Shown piece by piece: positions 46,501 through 60,000 of a DNA stretch of 64,000 nt. The notes beneath the pieces were generated by a model that was not told the DNA's origin, did not search any database, and was given only the letters and a program-made list of their open reading frames with translations. The stretch spans positions 1,576,001 to 1,640,000 of the forward strand of contig OZ014420.1 of NCBI GenBank assembly GCA_963965975.1. The letters run 5' to 3'. Numbering within the stretch: position 1 is the stretch's first letter; every line of letters begins with the position of its first letter. Source of the DNA: Xestospongia bergquistia. Its lineage: Eukaryota; Porifera; Demospongiae; Haplosclerida; Petrosiidae. Position numbers and translations under genes: made by a program.

Positions 46501-49252
46501 TTATTTGTTCATTGTTTTTCTATTTCTTCTTTCTATTATAATCTATTATGATGATACTTTACATTGTATCCCACTTATTTAGCCTGTAAGTATTATATAT
46601 TGTTTGATTATGTATCCATTATAAATTATTGTTTTATCTTTTTCTCACTTTATGTGATCATATTATTATGATGATTGCATCCCACTTTTTAGCCTGTGAG
46701 TGTAAGTATATTATTTAGTGTGTACTGATTAAATAATATAAAATAATTGTTTTCCTTTTTTCTCTTCACTATGACTGTATTATTATCATAATTCACATTG
46801 TGTTCTACTTATTCAGCGAGTAAGTATAAACACATGTAAAGTTAATGAAATGTAGGGATAACAGTCAATTATTTGACTGCAGTAATAATGATGGTATAAA
46901 ATCCTTACATAGTAACCACACAATAGAGTCTCACTAAACATGTATAAGGCTTAAGATGTGGCTAGTATGGATCTTTATAGCACCATTCCTATTGTGATCT
47001 TGGTAGTTATCCTTATATTTTTTGATTTTTAAAAAAGTATGTTGTGTTTGCTTTTTATTTTACTATTTGAAAAAAAATTCTTTTATAATATTATTTCTAT
47101 CATTTATATATATGTGAGTAATTCAGCACCTAAACCAGCCAAGTATTCTGTAATAGTATTCAATTATAGATTCTGCCTATTTATTTGAGATTACAGAAGA
47201 GAAAGATATACCTGAAAAACATAGGAAACATTCAATCAAGATCAGGGCATATTGTAGGATAGATAGATACTGACGCTCCTTTAATTTGTTTTTCTTTTCA
47301 TGAATAATATATAATAAATATGTTTTGGCTAGAGTCCCAGCAGTGAAAGAATGCATAACTAATACATTTTGGTTTGAAAGTTTAGGTTTTGTACATGGTA
47401 TAGTATTACTTTCACATTCAAATATTAGATTTTTGCCAGGACTATAGACAAAACCATTAATACTTAAATATTATAATTGGCTCTATCATTGAGACTGTAT
47501 TCACAAGCTCTGTATAAATTATTACTTTCATTGTTCAAGTGCTTGGAAAAAAATATCTAAAAATGGATACCTCGTGTACAAACAAAATGTTCCATGTAAA
47601 AAAAATCATCAATAGCTTTCCAGAACTATTATGCCATTCCTACATAATCAGTACTACCGCTTGCCTGATAATGTATTGTTTAATTGTGTATCCTGTATAA
47701 TTCTTACTGTTTTCTTTAATTATATATGATCATATATTGTAATGATTTTTCACATTTTATCCAACTTATCCAGCCTGTAAGTATGAACATACATTATAGT
47801 TTATATATATTGTTTCTTTTTTTCTCTACTATGTTCATTTTATGATGATGATTCATTTTGTTTTCTACTTATTTAGCGAGTAAGTATAAACACACATTAG
47901 TATATTATAAATTCTTTAATTTTGTACCAAATTATTTTTGTTAATTATTATTTTTCTTTCTTTAATTGCTTTCTCTCCTTTTTCTCTCTACTATGATTTT
48001 ATCATGATATGATGATAATTCACTTTGTATTCTACTTATGTAGCGAGTAAGTATAAACACACATTAGTATAATATAAATTGTTTAATTGTATATTAACGT
48101 ACTATTAATTGTAGTTTTTCTTTCATTATTGCTTTCTTTCTTTTTTTCTCTACTATGATTATATTATGATACTAATTCACTTTGTATTCTACTTATTTAG
48201 CAAGTAAGTATAAATACATATAAGTATATTATAAATTGTTTAATTGTGTACTAATATATTATTAATTGTTTTTTTCCTTTATTGCTTTACTGCAATCATT
48301 TCTTACCTTTCTTACCTTACATTCTACTTATTTAGCGAGTAAGTATTTCACAATTAATTGTTTAACAATTGTTGTGTATTAATTACTAATCATTGTTCTG
48401 CCTGGCAGATACAGCATGGCAGGCAGTCCTAAGAATGTTATTGATCATATAATATATTTGAATGTTCACTTGTTACATATTTTTTTGACATATAAAATTT
48501 ACCTGCATGAAGAGAATTCCAAATATTTCATTAAAGTATCATATTTCCTATGTTGTACAAATAGCTACTGCCTTTTTACAAATATATTTTTTCTTTCTCT
48601 ATGATAATCCAATGATTTTTAAATTATACTCTTCTTATTCAGTTGGTAAGTATTAACACAGATTAGGTATAGAATGATATATTGTTTAATGTTTATCTAT
48701 TATTAAGTTGTTTCCCATCATTCTTTTCTTTACCATGCGACATTGATGACTTACACTGTATTCTACTTGTTCAGCCTGTAAATATGAACACACATCAGTT
48801 TGCTTTGTTTATTTATAATAGAATGGCAAACATTACATGATGTTCATAATTACAGGAGAGGAATAATCTATTACAGAGTACACTCAAGTATATAATACAC
48901 ATCCAAGATACATTATAATATCTTAGTCTGTGTACACATTGACACTGACAGCTTATTATAAAAGGATAAACCTACTAATGAGTTGTTAGCTCATAGTACC
49001 TGCTACTGCATGCATGATGGTATTTATGATTCCTACAAAATTATAAATCATATTGTCTTTAAAATACCTATCTCTTATTTTTATTTATAGAAAAAAACAA
49101 TCAGTGCTGAAGAAGGTAGGGTTCTTAGATTTGTTAGTTATTCATTATCATTACAAAATGTACCAGACAGTTTACCTTAGCAATATAATATGAATATATG
49201 GACTTAATACTGTCAAAAGTGATGAATGAATTTATTTTAACCCCAACCTTTG

Positions 49253-49314
<62 letters not shown>

Positions 49315-52300
49315 CTGACTAAGAAATGTTAATTTTTACTCTATTTTTGTTTTATAAAATTATATTTGCCCTTTACACATATACATTTAAATATTAATAT
49401 ACATTTAATTTTATAGATGTTGAATATCGAAAAGCTCTAGCTGAAGGAGAAATGGATGTAGCATATGCCAGACTTATGTTTCTAGGAGCAGCTGGTGTTG
49501 GAAAGACAAGCTTGAAACGATCACTCATGAAAGAGCGTTGGAATCCTTGCATTAATAGCACCATTGTTTCTGATGTCCATTCTCTGCGACCAATTGGACG
49601 GGAGTGGCAATCGTTAGGTCGTGAAGTTGAGGAGAAATGGAGAGAAGTCACAGAAGAAGATGAGCTAAATGAAATGGCAGAATTACTGGCTGCTGTACAT
49701 CAGAACATATCAGGCTTTAATGACTTTAGTAGCAAAGTAATTGCTGCTACCAAGTTATTTCCAGATTCTCGAATGCTAGAAAGCACTTCAATCTCAAAAG
49801 AAAAGGTCCAAGAGATTGAGAAATCTCATGTTCGATCTGTTTTATCAGAAGCTATTGCTCGTGCTAGTTCTATACCCATGAGCTCAGCAAGAAATATTAA
49901 ACCACAACCGTTTCTTCACATTTGGGATTGTGGTGGTCAGCCTATTTTTCTAGAAATTCTCCCAGCCTTTCTTACCTCTCGTACTATGTTCCTTCTTTTG
50001 TATGATGCTTCTAAGAGTTTTGAGGAAAAGTGGCAGTCTGTACAGACAGTACAAGGAGAGAGAAGGGTTGAAGAAGAAGTTAGCATCACAACAGTTGATC
50101 TACTTCTCAATTGGCTGTCTAATATTCACATCCACCTCACAAAATATGATGAAAAGGGAGCACTCTTAAATTATCCTCGTATATTATGCATTGGTACACA
50201 TGGTGACAAGCTCAAAGCTATGGGCCAATCTCATGATCAAAAGATACAAGAATTAGAGTCATATTGCAAAGGAAAACCATTTGAAGTTCTTATTGATGGT
50301 TTTCATATTGTTGATAATACCACTGCTGGGAGAGGGATAGGTGAAGATGTGAATTTCTCTAAAGTGCGAAGAGCAATACGTGATTTCACCTACAACAAGC
50401 TCATTGTCAAAACACCAATTAGCTGGGTACTCTTTCGTAAAGTCATTCAAGCTCTCAAAGCAAATGTTATTAGTCTTAAAGAAGCTCATGCCATAGGAAT
50501 GGCATGCAAAATACCCAGTGATGTTGTTCCCAAAGTACTCCTTTTTTATCATGACTTAGGAGTGCTCTTGTTCTATCCTCATATCATTGGTCTAGAAAAT
50601 GTAGTTATTCTCAGTCCCAGATGGTTTGTGGATGCTCTTGGTAAGGTGTTAACACTAAAAGGAAGAGAAGACCATAAAACACGACTAATGTGGGATCTAT
50701 TACGTAACAAGGGAATACTTGTCCAACCTCTCTATGTAGCCGCTTGGAGAGACATAGAAGGTCTTGATCCAGAGTCTTTAATTAATTTATTGGTTTGCTT
50801 TCGTCTTGCTGCTGAGGTTAAGACAGATCAATTTTATGATCCCAATGTAAAGCAATACTTCTTACCTTTAGTATTGCCTTCACTCAAGGAATCATTGGTT
50901 TCACCACAATGCCGTCAAAGGGCTACTCCTTTGCATCTCACATTTAGAACTGAGTTTGTACCACCAGGTTTTTTTACTCGTTTTATTACGACAATTGCAG
51001 AGTCACCATTATGTGAGATCAACTTTGATAAAGGTGTATATCGCAATCAAATAAATATTGAATTTGGAGATCCACCAATTGATGAAGTAATTTTAAGTGA
51101 GCTACCTCATGCTATTCAAATTGATGTCCGTCGATATGCACCTGAAAGTGATGGTCTCGACAAGCTTACTCATGTTTGTCAAGAATTGTGTAGTTTTGTT
51201 AAGGAAGTAGCTAAAGAAGTTGACAAATGTCTATTTACAAATGAGGGTAGTGATAATGACATTGATGACAGAGACATGTCTGGCAGAGTATTCAAAAAGG
51301 TTCGATTTGTATGTGCTGCACCAGAGTGTCAGTCTACTTCTGGTTGTCATTATTTAAAGCACAAAAAAGGCCAGACTTGTGATCTGTACTTGCGTTGTGA
51401 AAACAATGATGAGCATCGTGAAGTTTTATCTGAAGAAGGTTTCTGGTTTCCTGACAAGAGTACTGCATTAAAGGTCAGTTGTGTTTGTAAATATAATAAC
51501 TATATTTTCATAATTATAGAGAACTACCTCATTGCAGCAAAAAGAGATGTTAGATATTAGCAAAAAGATTTCAAACCAAGAGAAATTATTTGAACTTGCT
51601 GCATGTTTGGAAATGACGCAAAATTTTAATGTCATTCTTCAAGATCCTTCTAAGCAGAAACGAGCTGGTTTTGAACTATTGTATGAGTGGGTAAATAATA
51701 AAGGAGGTGTACGTGATGAAATGGTAGAAGTTCTGCAAGAAATAGATCTACCTCAACTTGCTGACATGTAAGATGTTTTGTGATGAGAAAGAATAATGTT
51801 TTATATTTAATTAAGGGTAAAGGAAGCTGAGTATGATCCTGAGAAGTTAGGCAAAAAAAGAAATCGAAAAAAGGTTATATCTAAGACACATCAGTAATTT
51901 TACTTATATCTTTTAAACAGAGTCGCCCAAAACCATTGGCAAATTCAAACAATGTGCTTCCTGCCAGTTCTGAATCTACCAGTTCAGAATCTGCCCCTCA
52001 GTCTCCACCCACAATCACACCTACCTCTACTATGATATCTGATGTTGATCTTTTACGATGTACTCGTCATATTCATGGAAATGTATCCATCCTTGCTGGC
52101 TCCCTTGGTATCTCTTCTAAAATTCTACAAGAGATAAAACATGACTATGAAGAAGTAGAGACACGGGCGTATTGGGTATTAAAGAAATGGCAGGACTCTG
52201 TCTCAAGCAATGATCAACATCAAGATCTTCATGACAAATTACAAGTTTTAGGATTTAATAATGCTGCTGAAAGGTATCCTTTCTTAATTTATACATAATA

Positions 52301-52403
52301 GTTTTTGGTTTTTATTAGTTTGATGAATTCTGAGCTGTCACCATCAAGCTTAAGTGAAAGTTCACCACCCAGTGAAAGACCAAGGAAATGCCTCATTCAG
52401 TGA
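43500..52403 (+). CDS. Gene 3: Roc-COR GTPase with two death-fold domains and a microexon array
   Basis: Model: 43500-43529, microexons 44839-48777, 49091-49115, 49417-51473, 51520-51767, 51816-51873, 51921-52273, 52319-52403 (TGA). Without microexons this is 2856 nt, 951 residues; all 24 microexons would add 24. Domain order and motifs are those of gene 1 (GAAGVGKT, DCGGQ, THGDK), which is its closest relative in the C-terminal half. The array adds mainly Arg (CGA) and Pro (CCT), unlike genes 1 and 2. The last exon is longer than in gene 1 and encodes a Ser/Pro-rich tail. Same inferred signalling role. Confidence 0.8.
43530..44800 (+). other. Intron sequence of gene 3 before the array
   Basis: No coding signs. 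A decayed array unit near 44700-44720 has CTTTACAG joined directly to TGAGTATTATG, so its triplet and donor are lost. Confidence 0.5.
44820..46850 (+). repeat. Gene 3 microexon array, block A (17 units)
   Basis: Codons by first base: CCT 44839, 46303, 46583, 46693; CGA 44978, 45068, 45658, 45782, 46178, 46817; GCA 45184; TCA 45287; TCG 45419; GAT 45537; ATT 45913; TTT 46044; TCT 46444. Spacing runs from 90 to 141 bp. Introns between them are strongly diverged and contain indels, yet every candidate exon stays exactly 3 nt and donors are GTAAGT or GTGAGT. This contrast is the best sequence evidence that the triplets are under constraint. Confidence 0.8.
46851..47680 (+). other. Interruption in the gene 3 array
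   Basis: About 830 bp without array units or coding. It is probably an old insertion, but I see no clear terminal repeats. Confidence 0.45.
47690..48800 (+). repeat. Gene 3 microexon array, block B (7 units)
   Basis: Codons: CCT 47774, CGA 47877, CGA 48044, CAA 48201, CGA 48346, TTG 48643, CCT 48775 (donor GTAAAT). A small palindromic element at about 48398-48426 (CTGCCTGGCA facing TGGCAGGCAG) lies between the fifth and sixth unit. Confidence 0.78.
49091..49115 (+). CDS. Gene 3 linker exon (25 nt)
   Basis: Encodes KKTISAEE plus one base between TTTATAG and GTAGGG, phase 0 in and phase 1 out, as in the paralogues. Confidence 0.8.
49254..49313. repeat. (TA)n microsatellite
   Basis: Uninterrupted TA run in the intron between the linker and Roc exons of gene 3. 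Confidence 0.95.
49417..51473 (+). CDS. Gene 3 Roc-COR exon
   Basis: 2057 nt, the same length as in gene 1, ending AAG before GTCAGT. P-loop GAAGVGKT, switch II DCGGQ, THGDK, and the COR blocks FYHDLGVLLFYPHI and VILSPRWFV are intact. The Cys/His-rich end (CAAPECQST, HYLKHKKGQTC) matches gene 1 rather than gene 2. Confidence 0.92.
51520..52403 (+). CDS. Gene 3 C-terminal exons: two death-fold domains
   Basis: Exons 51520-51767, 51816-51873, 51921-52273 and 52319-52403 join in phase. The first death-fold domain (LFELAACLEMTQNF) is almost identical to that of gene 1. The second reads LLRCTRHIHGNVSILAGSLG through AYWVLKKWQDS. The tail exon is Ser/Pro-rich and ends KCLIQ. The donor of the second small exon is GTTATA, weak but at the position used in the paralogues. 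Confidence 0.78.
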
Positions 52404-54130
52404 TCAAAATATTTTAGAGGTTAAAACAATTTAAAAGAGCTCTATATAGATTATAAACCTATTTTTCTATAATATGTATTGCTACCACTACATTGGACTA
52501 TGTTTACTTATGGTTAAGTATTTTTTGTAGTTAAGCCAATTTTTCTTTCAAATTGTAGATAAAAAAGTTAGAATTTGTATATTGTTAAGTTTTACAGAAT
52601 AAGATATTTTAATGCTTTAAAATTGTTTTCTAATCCTAAGATGACCATTTTATTCAGATATAATAACATTAGATGTACAAGTGTATATGTACATGTACAT
52701 ACATAGATACAGTAATCTACCTTGTGTTACCATAGCAACAAACCTCCTCCTAACTTTTGATGGGTCTGCCCCTGCGCATCCTTTATCCTGGTGACTATGC
52801 TCTCTTCTAATATGAATAAATCTTTATCTTCAATGTATGGTCAGTGTCCTCCTTAAGAACATTCATATCAATAATGCTGTGTTTTCTTTATCTGTATTGG
52901 AGAATGAATAATGACATGTTCTCGAAGTGCTATTGTCAAGACTGAACATGATCAACATCATATGTGATATGAAAAATTAAGTAGTTTGTTATAAAATCAC
53001 AATACAAAAATATTTCCTATACATATAACTATACAATCACCTTGACAAAGTCTTTACATCTAAGAGAGGCTAAAGAAACAAATATTATTTAAAACTACTC
53101 GTACAGAAAAGAGAATGGATTGAACCTCAGTACATTGAAGTAGTTGAAGTTATCACACAGTGTAATTCATTCCAAATTCCAGAAATTCAGCAAAAGCTCC
53201 TCCCACCGGAAGTGTCAATGCAGTGACTGGTTATATGTGCAGATACAACAATCACCTGTTGCTATTTGCAATGGCAAAAAGTCAACAATCTGTAGTACCA
53301 ACCTGGGACTGATAATATCTATACCTATGTGAAATTGATCAGTTTAATTAGTATATTAGTATGAACAAAAAATATACATGATACAATTTGTTGGCTTACA
53401 TTTGAGAGGCATTGAAGTGCTGCAACTTGTTGCTGAATAGAAAATGCTACACCTGGTAACATGCTGTTGTTGTAGAGATCAACAACTTCTACTTTACACA
53501 CATAGGTATATACAGTAATTCAATATCCCCATGACCATTATATAGAATCTGCATGAAATTGTCTCTTCTGATTTCATATGACATCATTTGTTCTAAAATT
53601 ATATCTTAAATTGCAGCTAGAGCTAGTCAGGAAGATGATGAAGATAATGCACAAAACCACACATGAATGTACTGAATTTAATACATAGACCAAATTAATG
53701 CTTTGATTTGTTAGTGATCATCATTGAAAAAGAATGGCATGTGAAATATTCAACTGATTACTGCTATTGTCACATACCAGAAATGATTGGTATTCATATG
53801 GAGAGGTTTAACAGATTTAATGGAAGTTTCACTTGGAATTATAAGTCAAGACCAGTTAGAGAAAGAGCTGTGCCATATAGTACTGTAATGAACTGATCCA
53901 TTCAATCCTACTTTGAATCTTTGATATATAATTTAATATTTGTTTGATCACAATTTGTTCAGTGATTTTCACAAAAAACAGGGGGATAATATTCACTGAA
54001 GGGGACAAATTTCACTAGTGAATTATGTTCCCGCAGAACGTTATTCACTAATGAATTTATAATATATATGGGGGAAATTTTAGATTCGGGGGACAAATGT
54101 CACTGGGCAACGTCACTAGTATTTTATACC
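52404..54130. other. Gene 3 3' flank and intergenic gap
   Basis: No gene seen. At about 53975-54110 there is a cluster of palindromic bits (TTCACTAGTGAA, TTCACTAATGAA) with GGGGGACAAAT-like repeats. It may be a small non-autonomous element just upstream of the gene 4 promoter. Confidence 0.5.
52815..52820 (+). terminator. Possible poly(A) signal of gene 3
   Basis: AATAAA about 410 nt after the stop, a distance similar to that in gene 1. Candidate only. Confidence 0.25.
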
Positions 54131-54147
54131 TTGGGCAGTCTGTGTTG

Positions 54148-54194
54148 TATAAATTCAGTATGCACGCATAATTTTGTGCGTTATCTTCATCGTC
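54148..54194 (+). promoter_or_regulatory. Probable core promoter and start region of gene 4
   Basis: TATAAA at 54148-54153 lies about 33 bp before TATCTTCATCGTC (from 54182), a normal TATA-to-start distance. The same motif occurs at the same distance from the first-exon donor in gene 3. Confidence 0.5.
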
Positions 54195-54261
54195 TGGCTG
54201 ACTAACTATACCTGCTACTGGCAAATACTTAATTACAATTTCTTTTGCTGTTCCATTGTTG
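54182..54261 (+). other. First (untranslated) exon of gene 4
   Basis: Ends TTCCATTGTTG before GTAAGT; the 5' limit is inferred from the conserved motif. Confidence 0.5.
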
Positions 54262-55829
54262 GTAAGTTACTATAGAATTACAGTACTGCAGCATGACTCC
54301 TAAATTAAAAACTATGAAGTAACAGTTATATATTAAGTAATGTTTATAAGTCCGACAGAAAGTCATATTTTACTTCATATAGTTAGGGCTTAGGGGGAGG
54401 GGATCAGTTTAATACACAACAAAGTATGCATTTCGTGCTGGACAAATAGACACATTATAATGCGTATAAAAATGAATTGTCCCAAAATAATTAATAGGTC
54501 TATAGCCTAATAGACTATATAATGATTTCTTATATAAAATTACATAAGTTCCAATATTTCATCATGTAGCTTTACTTTTTTCTTATGTACAATGATAGGC
54601 ATATTACTCAGAGAGAAGTAATAATTTAATAATTAAATAATTAAATAATTATTTACACTACAATTAATAGTGAGTAGGTTTCCCTTGACCATACTTAATG
54701 AGCCAGCAACAGCAAAAGTGACAGCAAACTAACACACTGTTTTCTGACACTTATAAGGTCCTATTATTATCCGATTGAAGACAGCACAGTGATCAGTCAA
54801 TCATCATCAAGTAAAGTACAATTATGTCATTACACTTTAATAGTCTTTATAGTGTTGCAAATGATCTTGGTAATGAACCTGATTGGTTGTTGGTCATGTG
54901 ATTTAACTAAAGAAGGCTTTGACTCCAGTTATGTGTGCACTGATTATATAGCAATAAGTCACGTGTTGATTGTTAATAGCTGATGTTCAGGGTTTAGCGG
55001 GCTAGGATCAGCTTAATACACAAAGAAATATGGACTTTTTGCCAGACCTATATAGGTGCTATGCAGTTGTGTGTGTGTTATGAGATTTTCTGGTGTTGCC
55101 ATAGTAATCTCATGATCAATGTGTAAAATAATTCACAAGCCAAAGGGAAGTGCACTATTTTATATACCTCAGTCACTATATGGCATTATAAATCTTATCA
55201 ACCTTTAATGTACAGGGTTATTGTACATTTGTGTCATCTTGAGAAAAACTTGTCTTGTCTTAAAAAAGCCTAACACTGTCTTGAAAGATCTGTTATGACA
55301 ATATTCTGCCTTTACAGCTCAAAATCTTGCAATACACATCTAAATGTTTCTTAGTTGTTAGTATTGACAAAGTACTAACAACTAACTATAATACATGATG
55401 GTATTTATGTTTAAGAAGGTTTTAAACTACCTATGCTTATAGTTCAACTTGAAATTTTATGTGTCTGTCACAAAGAGAGACAGGTCATTTATGACCTGCT
55501 AATGTGTAACAACCATTATATAAGGGTCACACACAGGACTTGCGTGGACTTTCCTTTGCACTATTACATTATATGGAATAGTCTAATTTTAGCAAGTAAC
55601 CATTCGTGACTTTTTTCTGGCATAAAGTCCATATATTGTTTGCTACACAGAAATAAGATATGGCATAGGTATCATACTATGCAACAAAATATGGACTTGC
55701 TACTAGGCAAATTAAACAGCAACCTCCATTTTTCTATGCTTTAATTGACCTATATCTATATACCAATATAAAAAGGCATATAACTTAAATGCAATTGAAC
55801 AATTACACTTCATATCTATTTGGTAAGGG

Positions 55830-56115
55830 AGTATACCCTTATCACATCTTTGTTTTGTTCATGTCATAATTTTACACTCGTGACAACTATGACAGGAAAT
55901 CTATGGGGACAGTAGCCTCAATTACAATATACCCTTAACACATTTTTGTTTGTTCATATGTCATAATTTTACTCATGGCAGCTATGACAGGACTATACAG
56001 GGACAGTTGCTTCAATTATAGTATACTCTTATCACATCTTTGGCTCATTAATCATATGTCATAATTTTACTCATGACAGCTATGACAAGAATCTATGTGG
56101 ACAATAGCATTGATT
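55830..56115. repeat. Three tandem copies of a 95-bp repeat in intron 1 of gene 4
   Basis: Copies begin near 55831, 55925 and 56020 and share TATGTCATAATTTTAC-like and CTATGACAGGA-like blocks. Single related blocks occur in intron 1 of gene 3 (about 42850) and gene 1 (about 845). Confidence 0.7.
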
Positions 56116-56670
56116 ATATATTAGACTTGGTTAAAAGGTATAGTATTATGAATTTCTTACAAGACCAATTTCTCTTGTAAGTTAGCAACAGTTAAAACAA
56201 CAAATCTGTGCAGCAGTTCAATGATCTCATGCATGCAGTCTAAATTGTAGATATATTGAATACTACATACTGAAGTGATATACTTGTCCCTGATGTAGGA
56301 TGGTAGGCATGGAAGCAGAGGGGTAGGAATGAAGTTTAAGTTGGGGGGGCTGACCTTATATTTAGTTACGTTATATTATTAAACATCAAAAATGACCAAA
56401 AAAATAATCCATCTGTCATTAAAAGAAACAAACTCTTTAGCTATTTCTAATAATTATATGTTATCAATACGGTCTTTATGTGTATGTAACAGCATGACAT
56501 GGTTTAGTCATTCTTGGGTCATAGTACTTCGTAGGTAATTTTTAGTCAGGGTAAGGTTGAAAAAGTGCATTCTGTTCTATTAATACTTTGTTATAGCAAT
56601 AATTAATTTTACAGAAGGTAACATCACCACACAATAATGTTGTGATTGATTGTTAACATACACAAATTAA

Positions 56671-56703
56671 CACAATAACCTCTTCAGTCAAGAGGTTATT
56701 GTG
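56671..56703. repeat. Perfect hairpin, 14-bp arms and 5-nt loop
   Basis: CACAATAACCTCTT and its exact reverse complement are separated by CAGTC. It is likely the centre or end of a mobile element; no function is evident. Confidence 0.85.
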
Positions 56704-56982
56704 TACATAGTCTTGAGTGCAAATCAGGGGGGCTTAACCCCTGATTTGAAGTTGAGGGCTTAGCCCTCCTGCCCCACCCTTCCTAACCCTATGCATGGAG
56801 GTGTTATCATAAACTGCATCCTCACCTTAACCATAGCTTTTACATTTAGAGACAGCATAGTTTCTGTTAAATTCTAGTCTTTGATATTATAATAGCTATT
56901 ACTGATGAGAATTAATCATATAACAATCTTAGGTGACATTCTCAATTATAATGTTATTTGATACTGTTTTATCATTTTATAG

Positions 56983-57024
56983 AATAAGAGTATAATTATG
57001 GCTCATAGACAAGATGATCATATT
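56983..57024 (+). CDS. Gene 4 start exon (9 codons)
   Basis: After TTTTATAG comes AATAAGAGTATAATT, then ATG at 56998, encoding MAHRQDDHI to the donor GTGAGT, phase 0. The 15-nt untranslated part is identical to that of gene 3. Confidence 0.72.
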
Positions 57025-60000
57025 GTGAGTATACTTTAGTTAAATTGTGAAAGCTTACCTTTCTGAAATAATTATAATGTATTGTTAATATAATCAATTA
57101 TAAAACCATTCTAGTGTTATGTAGATCATATCCACCATAAAATATTAACTGCTTTCATGAATCAAAAATTTGACTTGTAATTTTTAATGTGAGTTTCATA
57201 AAAAGGGACTACTTGCTATTATTATGTTAAATTTATTATTAACCAGCTCTTTTTGAAGGTTGTACCTATAGGTGTAGCAGGCAGTCCATACTTCATTGTG
57301 AATTAACCATATCAGCAAAATGTGATTTCCTTCTAGACTTATAGATGTTGCCTTGCTCAAATGATGGTTGGATGTTAAAAATAATCTTGTTGGATTGTAT
57401 TTAAGGAAAGTAAACAGTACATTGAATTACTGAGATATGAATCACTTACTACATGGTACTAGCTTATTGAGCTAACAACAATTAAAAGACAGCAAACAAG
57501 TCACACTACCTTCTAACACTCCTACATAATTTTAAAACATGGAAATTAAACTCCTACATATATTATTATTAAAAGATATATAACATCAAGATCAGTTAAC
57601 CATCAAGTCAAAATATACCTATTTCATTGTGTCTTTTGTGACCTTGGTAGAATTTCTAATAATTTTAACATGAGTGGCTGTAGTCACATGATTTAACTAA
57701 GTAGTCCAATTTTTTGTTCATTATATCTTGTCAAGGCACTTGGATGTTACCACAGTGATTTCAGTGTAAAACCTAGTGGATGACTGAAGGGTAGTATACC
57801 ATTTTACACGCTATGGTGCCCATCATATTGAACACTGTAACAAAAATTGGTTTCAAAATTGCACAATTGTGAGGTTTTTTCAAAGCTGAACAAATACTAT
57901 GATAACATTATTGTTATATTGTTTACTAAATTACCCCTAAGTTTTCATCAACCCTAAAGCATAGCTTTGTCTCATCTTAAGGAAGACTACTGATGTCTTT
58001 GATATGTGGTACATTGCTAACACTGAAAGAAGACTCAAACAATAATACATGATGTATATGGATATGATCTATAATATTGAACATAATCTAAAATTAATGT
58101 TAAATAAGAAATTGGTTAAAACTAATTGAATTTCTTATATAGCATTATTAGGCAGATAGTAGTACCACCTAATAGGAATAGCACAATCACCTGTAAAAAA
58201 TAATTGGATGATTTAACCAATAATATTGTTATACAAGTTACATGTAGTAAATGTATTATGATGCAAGAAAGTAAACATAACACTGTTTTGATTACTAATG
58301 TACTACCATTTATGTAGCTACATAAAGAGCAGTACATTATAATCAAACAGTGTTATGTTTACTATCTTGCATCATAATATGTTTGCTAAATGAAAGGAAC
58401 CTGTGTAACAAACAATATGTTAGTTAAATCAACCAATCTATTTACAGTGAGTTCTATCATCTCTTCTACTTATTCCTATTATTCCATTTATGCAACAATA
58501 ACTAGACAAGTAGAAGTCTTATAAAAAATTTTCACAGAAAGTTATGCTTTCACATGTGGTATCTGCTTTTACAAGTCTTATTTTGAGTGCTTTTTATAAT
58601 GAAAGTAGTGATTTGCATAGGACTCAGAAGTAGCCTAGCCTTGTCACCAGATTGCCATGCTTCCAGGGTGAAAAGGCAGTCTGGTTGCAGTCTTGGCCCT
58701 AGCATCATCAGCGTAAAGCCAGTGATCATATGACCTTGTAGAAAAGCACATGATTGCTACAATCAGACACATCTCAGGAGTGCCTAATATAGCAAACATT
58801 TTCATGCATTTCATTTGTGGAAAGCATATCTTGTGTACCAGTGATAGAAGGATAGTTATAATTATGTTATAACCCATAATCATATGATTTAAAATGCAAA
58901 CTTTATAATAGTAATGAACACTTCATCAGGAACAGAAGTTTTTAGTCTTGGAATTGTCATAACTTCCTATTACTGATTTCTTTTGTCACAAAAGTTATAT
59001 GTCATGTGACCATTATGCACTTGTCATGTGACTATTAGTATATGATTGGATATGATTGAATTAATATTTTTGTCAACTATCATATAATGATGATAACTTG
59101 CATTGTATCTAGCAAGTAAGTATATATATATGAACACGCTTAATGTAATCTTTAATTATTTATACAAATTATTAATCATTGTTTTTCTTTGTTTTCTCTA
59201 CTATGAACATGCTTTGATGATAACTTATTTAGCGAGTAAGTATGAATACACCTTAGTTTAATCTAATCTTTAATTATTTATGCAAAGTTAATTATTAATC
59301 ATTATTTTTTTCTTTACTATGATCAAACTATGATGATAACTTGTATTATATTTTTCTTATTTAGCGAGTAAGTATGAATACACATTAGTATTATGTAATT
59401 TTTAGTTATGTATACAAATTATTAATCATTGTTTCTCTCTCTTTATTATGATCATACTATTATGATAACTTATATTGTGTTTACTGATTTAGCGAGTAAG
59501 TTTGAACACACATTATTTCAATGTAATCTTTAATTATGTGTACAAATTATTAATCATTGTTTTTTTCTTTTCTCTAATATGATCACACTGTCATGATATA
59601 TAAATCATGCTTTGTTTATTTAGTTGGTAAGTATAAACACACATTAGTTTATTGTGTCTGTCTATGTATTTATTGTTTTTTCTTTCTTTTAATCCTTAAC
59701 CATGATCATATTATTATGATAACTTATACATTACTTATTTAGTCGGTAAGTGTTATATATATCATTATATTTATTTTAATTGTGTGTACCTATTATTAAT
59801 CATTGTTTTTGTTTCTTTTTCTACATACTATGGTCGTAACCTGTACTTAAATAATACGTGTATTTTTAGTCGGTAAGTGCATTACTATTATTTAGTTTAA
59901 TTGTGTACCCGTTATTAATCGTTGTTTTATCTCTTTCTATACTATTATCCTATGATGGTAATTCACATTGTATTTCTTATTATTCAGTTACCAGTGGTAA

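Larger units (their letters stand above)
54262..56982 (+). other. Intron 1 of gene 4
   Basis: No coding signs. It contains three copies of a 95-bp repeat (55830-56115), a perfect 14-bp hairpin (56671-56703), and a G/C-rich repeat near 56725-56790 with the self-complementary pieces GGGGGGCTTAACCCC and GGGCTTAGCCC. Confidence 0.55.
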
